From JBEBVQ01 sp037190845 (GTDB lineage: Bacteria > Bacteroidota > Bacteroidia > Chitinophagales > Chitinophagaceae), in NCBI GenBank assembly GCA_037190845.1, contig JBBCJI010000005.1:62001-126000 (forward strand): a stretch of DNA of 64,000 nt, written 5' to 3'. A model generated the notes under the pieces. The model was not told where the DNA came from. It worked only from the letters and a program-made list of their open reading frames with translations, and did no database searches. The position numbers were made by a program, and so were the translations under genes. The first letter of the stretch is position 1. Each line of letters starts with the position of its first letter. This document shows positions 1 to 7,295 of the stretch, in pieces.

Positions 1-1
1 C

Positions 2-799
2 ACAGATGAGCTTGCCTGTTTAGGTTTTGGTTTTATTGAAATGGGAACGGTGACGCCGCGGCCACAAGCCGGTAATCCTCGCCCCCGGTTGTTTCGTCTG
101 CCTAAGGATAAAGCGCTGATCAACCGGATGGGCTTTAATAATGAAGGGGTGTCGCTCGCCGCACTGCGCCTCGGAAAACGTCGTGAACGTGTTATCATCG
201 GGGGCAACATCGGCAAAAACAAGGATACACCCAATGAAGATGCTATCCGGGATTATGAAATATGCTTCCGGGAATTATACCCGATAGTGGACTATTTTGT
301 AGTGAATGTGAGCAGCCCGAATACGCCGGGCCTGCGTGCGCTACAGGACAGGGAACCGCTCACAAAACTGCTCAACCGCCTGCAGGAGCTTAATCTGCAA
401 TTGGGTGGCCGTAAACCGGTGCTGCTTAAAATAGCGCCTGATCTCACTGATGAGCAGCTCGACGATATCATCGGGATCGTATCGGAAACGCGTATGGCTG
501 GTATTGTAGCCACCAATACTACGATTGACCGGGATAAGCTGAAGACGGATGCTGCGGTAGTGGAGGCGATGGGTGCCGGTGGTCTGAGCGGTAAGCCGCT
601 CCGGGAACGGGCAACGGAAGTGATCCGTTATATACACCGGAAAAGCGGCGGCACGATCCCCATTATAGCGGCAGGCGGCATATTTACGGCAGCAGATGCA
701 CGCGAAAAGCTGGATGCAGGTGCTTCGCTGGTACAGGTGTATACAGGCTTTATATATGAAGGCCCGGCGATCGTGAAGAAAATCTGTAAAGAGTTATGA
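2..799 (+). CDS. pyrD: Dihydroorotate dehydrogenase (quinone), 3' part
   Basis: Oxidises dihydroorotate to orotate in pyrimidine synthesis. The reading frame is open to the left edge, so the N-terminus lies outside the window; the first visible residues read LGFGFIE followed by GTVTPRPQ, an FMN-site motif of class 2 enzymes. Other family landmarks are NVSSPNTPGLR with the catalytic serine of class 2 (membrane-associated, quinone-linked) enzymes, KIAPDL, VATNTT, GGLSGKPL and VQVYTGF near the C-terminus. The C-terminus is complete, with stop TGA at 797-799. The ATG at 41 lies inside the conserved core and is not the true start. A palindromic repeat begins at the stop codon and separates it from the convergent mnmA. 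Confidence 0.95.
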   Translation, partial: TDELACLGFGFIEMGTVTPRPQAGNPRPRLFRLPKDKALINRMGFNNEGVSLAALRLGKRRERVIIGGNIGKNKDTPNEDAIRDYEICFRELYPIVDYFVVNVSSPNTPGLRALQDREPLTKLLNRLQELNLQLGGRKPVLLKIAPDLTDEQLDDIIGIVSETRMAGIVATNTTIDRDKLKTDAAVVEAMGAGGLSGKPLRERATEVIRYIHRKSGGTIPIIAAGGIFTAADAREKLDAGASLVQVYTGFIYEGPAIVKKICKEL

Positions 800-832
800 G
801 TTATGAATGATGAGTTACATAACTCATCATTT
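797..832. repeat. Palindromic intergenic repeat, ATGATGAGTTA family
   Basis: An 11-bp inverted repeat (ATGATGAGTTA, then CA, then TAACTCATCAT) fills the gap between the convergent stop codons of pyrD and mnmA. It could act as a two-way terminator hairpin but has no long U-tract. The same word is used in a longer palindrome at 59757-59820. Confidence 0.75.
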
Positions 833-1921
833 CCCGGCGTGTATAATACCTCCCGCGATCACATCGTCGCCTTCATAAAATACGGCACTCTGTCCGGGGG
901 CAATACTGCTTACTGCATGAGTAAAATGTATACTCAGCTTATCTCCTACGGTATATAAGGTGCTTTCAGTGCCGGGATCCTTATACCGGATCTTCGTGGT
1001 AGCGGTCATACCTTCAGTGATCCGGTCGTATTTCACCATGTTCAGTCCTCCGACCAGCATATGGCTGGCCTGGAGCTCGTGGGCTTCCCCGAGCACTACT
1101 GTATTGGTTTCCGGGATGATCTTCGTTACGAATACCGGTTTGCCCAGGGCGATATCAAGCCCCTTGCGCTGGCCGATGGTGTAAAAAGGGTATCCTTTAT
1201 GCTGGCCGACAATGGTCCCGTCGTGCAGCACATAGTTGCCGCCTGCGACGGTTTCTTCGAGCGTGGGTATGGTACGTTTCAGAAAGCCACGGTAATCATT
1301 ATCCGGCACAAAACAGATCTCATAGCTCTCTGCTTTTTTAGAGAGTTCTGTATAGCCCATATCAAAAGCCATTTGCCTTACCTCTGTTTTCAGGTAGTCT
1401 CCCAGGGGATAAATACTCCGGCTCAGGCATTCCTGGCTCAGCCCCCAGAGCACATAGCTCTGGTCTTTGGTCAGATCTCTGGCTTTGGAGAGTACGTAGC
1501 GGCTGTTTTCTTCGCGCACTTTCACATAGTGACCGGTGGCGATAAAATCGCAGCCAAGGGCATCTGCTCGCTTCAGCAGAGCGGCCCATTTGATGTGTGT
1601 ATTGCAGAGTACACAGGGATTGGGTGTGCGACCGGCCATGTACTCATCCACGAAATTGTTGATCACCGAATCGCCGAATTCTTCGCGGATATCGAGCACA
1701 TAATGCGGGAAGCCATGTTCTACGGCTGCCATGCGGGCGTCGTTGAAGCTGTCGAGGTTACAGCAGCCGGTTTCCTTACGGCTACCGCCGGAGTGGGCAT
1801 AATCCCAGGTTTTCATTGTGATACCGACGACTTCATAACCCTGGTTGTGGAGCATGAGCGCTGTAACGGTACTGTCAATACCGCCGCTCATTGCCACCAA
1901 TACTTTTCCGTTCCTGCTCAT
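827..1921 (-). CDS. mnmA: tRNA-specific 2-thiouridylase MnmA
   Basis: Adds sulfur to C2 of the wobble uridine in tRNA-Lys, Glu and Gln. The start was set at the ATG at 1921, giving MSRNGKVLVAMSGG, because family members begin just before the PP-loop; the in-frame extension upstream to 1984 has no family character. Motifs seen: ATP PP-loop SGGIDS; first catalytic cysteine in GRTPNPCVLCN; second cysteine in YEICFVPDND; C-terminal beta-barrel region ending GGIIHAGK. The length of 364 aa is normal. A TACTTTTG element on the minus strand at 1953-1960 is a likely -7 box. Confidence 0.95.
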   Translation of the reverse strand: MSRNGKVLVAMSGGIDSTVTALMLHNQGYEVVGITMKTWDYAHSGGSRKETGCCNLDSFNDARMAAVEHGFPHYVLDIREEFGDSVINNFVDEYMAGRTPNPCVLCNTHIKWAALLKRADALGCDFIATGHYVKVREENSRYVLSKARDLTKDQSYVLWGLSQECLSRSIYPLGDYLKTEVRQMAFDMGYTELSKKAESYEICFVPDNDYRGFLKRTIPTLEETVAGGNYVLHDGTIVGQHKGYPFYTIGQRKGLDIALGKPVFVTKIIPETNTVVLGEAHELQASHMLVGGLNMVKYDRITEGMTATTKIRYKDPGTESTLYTVGDKLSIHFTHAVSSIAPGQSAVFYEGDDVIAGGIIHAGK

Positions 1922-1952
1922 GATCGCTTTTCTCCCGTGTCTATTAATCCGG

Positions 1953-1960
1953 CAAAAGTA
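1953..1960 (-). promoter_or_regulatory. Probable -7 promoter element of mnmA
   Basis: Reads TACTTTTG on the minus strand, matching the Bacteroidota -7 consensus TAnnTTTG, about 32 nt before the mnmA ATG. No TTG was found at the usual -33 spacing, so this rests on the -7 match alone. Confidence 0.45.
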
Positions 1961-2055
1961 CGATAACCGGGGTATTTCGTGCATGTTTATCGTCTATACA
2001 CCTATTGTCCGGGAGTCGGTTATCCATGTTGTATAACGTGTATTACGTGAATAGT

Positions 2056-2063
2056 TATCTTTG
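2056..2063 (+). promoter_or_regulatory. Probable -7 promoter element of the GT2 gene
   Basis: TATCTTTG, an exact TAnnTTTG match, ends 14 nt before the ATG at 2078. A TTG lies upstream near 2031 but with a spacer of about 24 nt, longer than usual. Confidence 0.5.
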
Positions 2064-2077
2064 CGGCATAATTAATT

Positions 2078-3034
2078 ATGAATCATCATTCTCCTCCGGT
2101 AACGGTACTGATGCCGGCTTATAATGCCGGGCTGTATATCAGGGAGGCCATTGACAGTGTGCTGCAGCAGACGTTTACGGACTTTGAACTTTTAATTGTT
2201 AACGATGGATCAACTGATGATACAGAGGCGCTTATCCGGTCATACAGTGATCCGAGGATCCGGATTTTTTCGCAGGAAAACCAGGGTGTAACCGGTGCGC
2301 TTAACCGGGGACTACAGCTTGCCCGTGGGAAGTACATTGCCCGGTTTGATGCCGATGATATCTGCTACCCCGACCGGCTTGCTGTTCAGTACGATTTTAT
2401 GGAAGCGAATCCGGGATGTGTACTGCTGGGCGGCGCATCTGATTATATTGATAAGGACGGGCATTATCTTTTTGAATGGCAGCCATCTGCGTATGAATCA
2501 GAGCAGCTCCGTAAAGAAATACGCACTACCTGCCCGTTTGATCATCCTACGGTAATGTATGTGCGTGAAGTGGCTTTGGAGGCCGGAGGGTATCCTCAGG
2601 GAGCCATTCATTTTGAAGATCACCTTTTCTGGACCCGCTTCTTTGACTTCGGCACAGTAGCTAATCTGTCAAAACCATTGATCCGGCATCGTTTTAATCC
2701 GGGCTCTGTGACGATCGATGAAAAATGGCGCGGGCCTGAATTTAAGCGGATCAAATATACGTCTGTTGCAAACGGTTATATTACAGAGGGGGATGCTGCC
2801 CGGCTGAAAGAGATCGTGCGGACGCAGGATGTTGCGAAATATAAAGATGCCGCCTATTACACGATGATTGCAAAAAAGTATCTCTGGAACCGGCATGAGC
2901 CATTTAAAGCCCGTCTCCATCTGCATAAGGCGATTGGTATCATGCCGCTGAAGGCGGAGCCATACTTGTTGTATCTGCTCTCATTTTTACCGGGAAGCTG
3001 GATCCGGGGGATTTACCGGCGGGCTAAGTCGTGA
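2078..3034 (+). CDS. Family 2 glycosyltransferase
   Basis: Cytoplasmic GT-A-fold transferase, probably adding one sugar to a lipid-linked surface glycan. The N-terminus carries the nucleotide-sugar site (PVTVLMPAYNAG near residues 7-18, then IVNDGSTDDTE near 46-56), and the metal-binding DxD-type motif is in ARFDADDICYPDR near residue 95. The 318-aa length fits a single catalytic domain followed by a basic C-terminal tail. It is the first gene of the polysaccharide region and stands convergent to the GT29-like gene. Donor and acceptor cannot be read from the sequence. Confidence 0.9.
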   Translation: MNHHSPPVTVLMPAYNAGLYIREAIDSVLQQTFTDFELLIVNDGSTDDTEALIRSYSDPRIRIFSQENQGVTGALNRGLQLARGKYIARFDADDICYPDRLAVQYDFMEANPGCVLLGGASDYIDKDGHYLFEWQPSAYESEQLRKEIRTTCPFDHPTVMYVREVALEAGGYPQGAIHFEDHLFWTRFFDFGTVANLSKPLIRHRFNPGSVTIDEKWRGPEFKRIKYTSVANGYITEGDAARLKEIVRTQDVAKYKDAAYYTMIAKKYLWNRHEPFKARLHLHKAIGIMPLKAEPYLLYLLSFLPGSWIRGIYRRAKS

Positions 3035-3092
3035 GCCTTTCTTATCCGGGGAATGAGTCTTAAAGGCTGTTTTGCAAACCTCTGGCAGGCGG

Positions 3093-3851
3093 TTAATTGG
3101 TCAGAAATATCTGTTCCAGTACTTTATCGGGTTTGATGATGTCAGGATGCTTTTCATACAATGATTTTACATGCTGATACTCTATTTCCGGATCGTGTGA
3201 TTGCTGCACCTCAAACATTTTTTGATAATTTTCAGGTGTTCCCTTTCTGTATGCCTGATTATGCGGGCTTTTAAAAAAGGTGACGCCTGTAATGTATAAT
3301 TCTTTTGGCCGGCAGCTGAAAACCGTGTTAATAGCAATAAAACCGGTAGTTGGCGCGTAAGGTTTCGTTGCACGGACGTTAGCAAAAAATAATTTGCCGG
3401 GTACCTGGGCAAACCGGTATAACCCTTTTGTCAGTTTGATGAAATACAGGAAATTCAAAAGGCTGTAAGCAGAACAACGGTAATTATGCGAAAAAATAAG
3501 TTTTCCGACCTGGTGTTTTTTCCATAGATCTAACGTAACCGGACTGCTGCCGCTGTCATTTTCCCGCACATAGAAACAGTGAAACAGCACGTCTGTTTTT
3601 GTCCCGATGTATTCCTTTTGTGCTTCCACAACTTCCACGCCCTTATTAATCCGGACAACCACATCAAATCCGTCAATGTAGCTGCCGGATTTTTCTTTTA
3701 AAGCGGAATCAGCTCCGCCTATAATGGCCACACGTTTTCCTTTGAACCAATGTTCATCAAAAGGGATCAGGACCTTCCGGGAAAGAAATGCTGCCTGGAT
3801 GACGCGCGGCCCGTGTTTTATTATGTTAATGATGCGCTTAATTATCTTCAT
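3093..3851 (-). CDS. GT29 (sialyltransferase)-like glycosyltransferase
   Basis: A 252-aa protein whose landmarks resemble GT29 sialyltransferases. An L-motif-like block lies near residues 39-70 (KRVAIIGGADSALKEKSG followed by IDGFDVVVRINKG). An S-motif-like block lies near 167-190 (TTGFIAINTVFSCRPKELYI, then TGVTFF). A histidine follows in SPHNQAYRKG. GT29 enzymes use CMP-activated sialic-type sugars, so the nearby cytidylyltransferase gene supports a role in transferring a CMP-sugar. The N-terminus is basic and moderately hydrophobic but has no clear signal peptide. It lies on the same strand as the aldolase operon but 277 bp beyond it, across a hairpin-rich gap, so co-transcription is uncertain. 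The substrate is inferred only. Confidence 0.7.
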   Translation of the reverse strand: MKIIKRIINIIKHGPRVIQAAFLSRKVLIPFDEHWFKGKRVAIIGGADSALKEKSGSYIDGFDVVVRINKGVEVVEAQKEYIGTKTDVLFHCFYVRENDSGSSPVTLDLWKKHQVGKLIFSHNYRCSAYSLLNFLYFIKLTKGLYRFAQVPGKLFFANVRATKPYAPTTGFIAINTVFSCRPKELYITGVTFFKSPHNQAYRKGTPENYQKMFEVQQSHDPEIEYQHVKSLYEKHPDIIKPDKVLEQIFLTN

Positions 3852-3910
3852 GATCTAATCATTGTGTTGAACTAACTAGCCGGTCCTTAAAAAGTCAATA
3901 CTGTTGTGAG

Positions 3911-4020
3911 ATCCCGGCTCGGTGGCCGGGATGACAAAGTGGACATGTTCATACTCAGTACACTTAAGGGACATGCCCGGCCAATAACCACTTTGTCATT
4001 GCGGCCTTGAGCCGCAATCT
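3911..4020. repeat. Composite palindromic intergenic element
   Basis: The 277-bp gap between the GT29-like and HAD genes holds a nested palindrome. The outer arms are ATGACAAAGTGG (3931-3942) and its exact complement CCACTTTGTCAT (3988-3999). Two local hairpins flank it: ATCCCGGC/GCCGGGAT around 3911-3932, and ATTGCGGC/GCCGCAAT around 3999-4017. No reading frame is supported here. It could be a REP- or MITE-like unit that also ends transcription. Confidence 0.6.
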
Positions 4021-4128
4021 CCAGCATTACGCAGATCTATGATTGCAAGGTTTACGTGGCTGTAAGTGAAAACCTTGCAGATTTTTCCACCCAAGACTTT
4101 GAGTATAAACTATCTGACAAACAATTTA

Positions 4129-4755
4129 TTAAAGCGTTTTTAAGGGAGGACTAATTAAGCAGAATTCTTTATTAGTTAATTTAATTATTTCCTCATTGCC
4201 ATATCCTTTGAAAAAGATATTATTATCATTTGCAGCTTCATAATCATTTATAGAATCGCCTATTAATATACATTCGTTCTTATTGTAATTATTTTTTGCA
4301 ATAAGTTCAGCCACCAACTGTGTTTTGGGAGTTGGGGAGCCATGGACAGATTTGAAATATTTAAGAATATCCATTTCTTCACAAAGATATTTCAATTCAT
4401 TCCCATCTGATCCGGAAACAATATGCATATTGAAGTCATCATAATTCCTTTCGATAAAATGCATATTTTCCTTTATTAATAAGTCGGGGTTGACTAAAAG
4501 TCCCCTCATTATTTTTGAGAAAGCCGATGCTAATTCATCAATCCTGCCTTGTTCGACTGTCTCCATTCGAATATTTTCAAAGAAATATTTGAACTTCACG
4601 TACCTTGATAGTCCGCCGTTCTGATGATGAAAGGCCATGAGCTGATCCACCTGCCAATCCGGATATTCTTTTAATGTTATAATAAACCCCTGGTCTCTTA
4701 TCTCGTTTGAATTGATCAGCACTCCGTCGAAATCCCAGAAGATAGTCTTGATCAT
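4129..4755 (-). CDS. HAD-family phosphatase
   Basis: A 208-aa haloacid-dehalogenase-superfamily hydrolase with all four motifs: motif I DFDGVLINS near residue 9 (nucleophile Asp plus Asp at +2), motif II serine in IVSGSDG, motif III lysine in GSPTPKTQL and motif IV GDSINDYEAAN. The cap type and size fit beta-phosphoglucomutase-like small-molecule phosphatases. Its ATG overlaps the stop of the cytidylyltransferase gene by 4 bp, so the two are probably translationally coupled. In sialate-type pathways a HAD enzyme removes the 9-phosphate before CMP activation; that is the inferred role here. The gene is visibly AT-rich compared with the window. Confidence 0.85.
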   Translation of the reverse strand: MIKTIFWDFDGVLINSNEIRDQGFIITLKEYPDWQVDQLMAFHHQNGGLSRYVKFKYFFENIRMETVEQGRIDELASAFSKIMRGLLVNPDLLIKENMHFIERNYDDFNMHIVSGSDGNELKYLCEEMDILKYFKSVHGSPTPKTQLVAELIAKNNYNKNECILIGDSINDYEAANDNNIFFKGYGNEEIIKLTNKEFCLISPPLKTL

Positions 4756-5453
4756 AGCTTATTATGTATGGATTTGTATAGAATTTCTGCCAACCTGAAA
4801 TCATCTTCCCAATCGATGTCGAAGGATTTTATTTTATCTAATTCATAGATAGACATATTAGAGCTGATCCTGTTATTATGCCTGACGTAATTATTTCGTG
4901 TGGTTATAAAAATGGCATTATTTATTTCGTACAGTGGGTTCAGGTCTTGTGTTCTCGGCCAATTACCATGAGACATATCGAAGTTGACCATTTTCTTTTG
5001 CTCATTGTCCCAAATGTACTGTTGTATTTTAGATACACTTGCCAGGCTGTCTGATTTTTTTGCATCCAGATCCTTTATGAAGACAGCCAAGGCATGCTCA
5101 TAATCTTTGTGTGTCAGGAATGGTGAAGTGACATGCGTCCAGCATATGATCTCATTTTGAATGATAGTCGGGACGTATGATATCAGGTCTGATAATTTTG
5201 TTTCTGACAAACAAAGTTCGTCTGGCCGCCTGATGATTTTTAATTTAGGGTCATTGAAACCGGAAGCAATAGTAATTGATTCGTCATCATTTGTTGATAA
5301 AACGACTTCATCAACTTCGCTTATCTTAAGCAGCTCTTCTAACTTTATCTTCAACAGACCTCCCTCAATTCCGGCGAAATCGCGGGTGTTTTTATTTACA
5401 ACCCTTTCGCTGTTCTTTCTTGTAGGAAGAAAGATCGATATTTTATCTTTCAT
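4752..5453 (-). CDS. CMP-sialic-acid-synthetase-like cytidylyltransferase
   Basis: A 233-aa protein of the acylneuraminate cytidylyltransferase (NeuA/KdsB-like) family, which couples CMP to an ulosonic acid. The N-terminal nucleotide loop reads LPTRKNSERVVNKNTRDF, equivalent to the family PxRxxSxRxxxKN signature. THVTSPFL near residue 105 corresponds to the family TSPL block, and the C-terminus has an acidic DIDWEDDF, as in family members where Asp binds metal. Both ends overlap neighbouring genes by 4 bp (aldolase stop/ATG, and stop/HAD ATG), which marks a tight operon. The exact sugar is unknown. Confidence 0.85.
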   Translation of the reverse strand: MKDKISIFLPTRKNSERVVNKNTRDFAGIEGGLLKIKLEELLKISEVDEVVLSTNDDESITIASGFNDPKLKIIRRPDELCLSETKLSDLISYVPTIIQNEIICWTHVTSPFLTHKDYEHALAVFIKDLDAKKSDSLASVSKIQQYIWDNEQKKMVNFDMSHGNWPRTQDLNPLYEINNAIFITTRNNYVRHNNRISSNMSIYELDKIKSFDIDWEDDFRLAEILYKSIHNKL

Positions 5454-6988
5454 ATATGCTTATATATAGAAGTAGTTGATAAAGCGCTGTAAAGAGTGGG
5501 AGTCAGAGATTGTGTTGATATATTTGTTTTGTTATGTAAATTATTGAAAAGATATTCATTTTCAAGATAAAGCTCTCTTTCCTTGGTCCTGACCTCGGTC
5601 GTCAGATACCCGTCATAGCCTACCAGCAGCAAGCGTTCAGCACCCAGTTGAATAGCGGTTTGTAATGCGATCGCTGTATGGGAGTCTTTATATTTATCGG
5701 TAAATGTAATCTCCTTTAACTCGTATGCCCTGTTGCTGAGTTTATTGGGAATGTATGTGCCCATTTTACGGGGAGACGGGGGTAATACGCATATGGCGGA
5801 TTGGGGGACGTCTCCGGAGAAGACTTCTTCCATGCGGTACCCTTCATTGCCTACCAGGCAGAAAAATTGCTTGTTAGACAGGGTTTTATAAGCCATGGCA
5901 TTCTTTGAGCTTGCATGCACCACAATGACGTCCGGGTTTATTTCCAGGAAATGTTTTATGGCATCTTCATGCTCTAATGCAGAATGTCCACCGCCAACGA
6001 TAACGGCAGTCTTGTGTTTTTCCGTTTCTGTATTGAAAACAGGTAGTCTGTGATTATCCTCTGTTCCTTTCGACTGATTATTCAGGGCTGTAATAATGCT
6101 ATTAAAAGAATAATATCGTTTGCTCACCCAATCCATCACTTCCTTTTGAGGCAGTGAATTGGCGCCGGAAAACATATACGGTAAGTTTGTACCCCAATTA
6201 TATTGCTCCTGCAGTTGGGTAAATACATCCACCGCTTTGGTCAGCGCGTTAAAATTAAAATCCAGATTTTGCCGGGCATTCAGGGCGGTTAATAGTAGCT
6301 CTGTTTTTAAATTTCCCGCTCCTCTTCCCATGCCTGTAATCGTGGCATCCACTATTTCCGCACCACATTCGATAGCCGTGAGAGTGTTAATGAGTCCCAG
6401 CTCAAGATTATTATGTCCGTGAAACCCAATCGGCACATTTGTATAAGATCTGACCAGTTGATATATTTCCCGGACGTCTTCCGGATAAACGCTGCCGTAA
6501 GAGTCGACCATATAAAAATAGTCGGCAATGGAATCTATTTCGGGTAGCAGAGATAAAAAATCTTCATGTTCCTTCCACTTAGACATGTACATGACATTGA
6601 TCCCTACTTCAAATCCCATGTCCTTGACGGCTTTTGCGAGTGTAAGCCCCCTTGCGAACTGTTGTGGTGCGACAGCAATGCGCACCATGCTGATCAGATG
6701 AACACATGGTCTGAGCAGATCTTCTGCAGCCTCTGCGCGAATATCTTTTTCATTGAGCAGGATGGCCAGTTTTTTATTGGATTGTTTTTTTATTCGTTCT
6801 ATAACATATAGAGGTAAGTAAAAATATTCTCCAAGATATCCCGCCTGGGGAGTAGATCTGTATCCGATTTCCAGGTAATCCACAGGCAGGTCATTACATG
6901 AATCAATGTATGTATCAACTGTTTTTCTATTGAAATCCCAGTTGGTATAATATCCCCCATCACGGAGGGTACAATCAAGAATTTTCAT
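5450..6988 (-). CDS. DRE-TIM aldolase fused to a DUF115/GT29-like domain
   Basis: A 512-aa two-part protein. Residues 1 to about 280 form a DRE-TIM metallo-aldolase/lyase: LDCTLRDGG at the N-terminus (catalytic Arg and metal-binding Asp), the metal pair HGH in GFHGHNNLELG, and GMGRGAGNLKTE. This arrangement is close to 4-hydroxy-2-oxovalerate-type pyruvate aldolases. From about 330 to the end there is a separate Rossmann-like domain with VIVGGGHSAL and later AIQLGAERLLLVGYDGY, a pattern resembling DUF115/MAF and GT29 proteins. It is the first gene of the operon and overlaps the cytidylyltransferase by 4 bp. Inferred role: aldol condensation of a pyruvate unit with a sugar aldehyde to give an ulosonic acid. 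The function of the fused domain is unknown. Confidence 0.75.
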   Translation of the reverse strand: MKILDCTLRDGGYYTNWDFNRKTVDTYIDSCNDLPVDYLEIGYRSTPQAGYLGEYFYLPLYVIERIKKQSNKKLAILLNEKDIRAEAAEDLLRPCVHLISMVRIAVAPQQFARGLTLAKAVKDMGFEVGINVMYMSKWKEHEDFLSLLPEIDSIADYFYMVDSYGSVYPEDVREIYQLVRSYTNVPIGFHGHNNLELGLINTLTAIECGAEIVDATITGMGRGAGNLKTELLLTALNARQNLDFNFNALTKAVDVFTQLQEQYNWGTNLPYMFSGANSLPQKEVMDWVSKRYYSFNSIITALNNQSKGTEDNHRLPVFNTETEKHKTAVIVGGGHSALEHEDAIKHFLEINPDVIVVHASSKNAMAYKTLSNKQFFCLVGNEGYRMEEVFSGDVPQSAICVLPPSPRKMGTYIPNKLSNRAYELKEITFTDKYKDSHTAIALQTAIQLGAERLLLVGYDGYLTTEVRTKERELYLENEYLFNNLHNKTNISTQSLTPTLYSALSTTSIYKHI

Positions 6989-7295
6989 TTTTCTATTTTA
7001 AGTATTTTATGCTACTCCCAAATTTTGGATGGAAATTGAGTCTTGCTCTTTAATTGGTTAAAAGTACTATTTTGGTTGCGTTTCGTCCGTTTTTTCCGTG
7101 GAAAATCTTTAGGGTGGCAAGCCCCCAAAGCAGGTCTCCGCTTGAAACCGGACTCCCATTCTCTTTTAATGTTCAGTATCTCTCAGAAACAGAAATTGAG
7201 AAAGATTTTCTTTTATTATGCATGTAATTTACCGGAAACAGACTTAATGTTATTACAGGTAAACTTTATTTAGTTTTATGATTTATATTAATGTG
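6989..7295. other. 307-bp gap without a supported gene
   Basis: No convincing gene. A 76-codon frame at 7043-7273 (+) starts with TTG, has no family character and reads like chance. One perfect 10-bp inverted pair, GAAAATCTTT at 7101-7110 and AAAGATTTTC at 7201-7210, is present. No TAnnTTTG box for the aldolase operon was found. Confidence 0.5.

Noticed and set aside
797..832. The pyrD/mnmA palindrome as a standard rho-independent terminator
   Set aside because: The stem is A/T-rich with a 2-nt loop and no U-tract; it fits the repeat family better, though it may still affect transcription ends.
1061..1966. 301-codon open frame on the plus strand opposite mnmA
   Set aside because: It is the antisense of a well-conserved enzyme and has no family motifs; long antisense frames are expected in this codon usage.
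7043..7273. Possible small gene of 76 codons in the gap before the flippase
   Set aside because: TTG start, no promoter or ribosome site and no family character.
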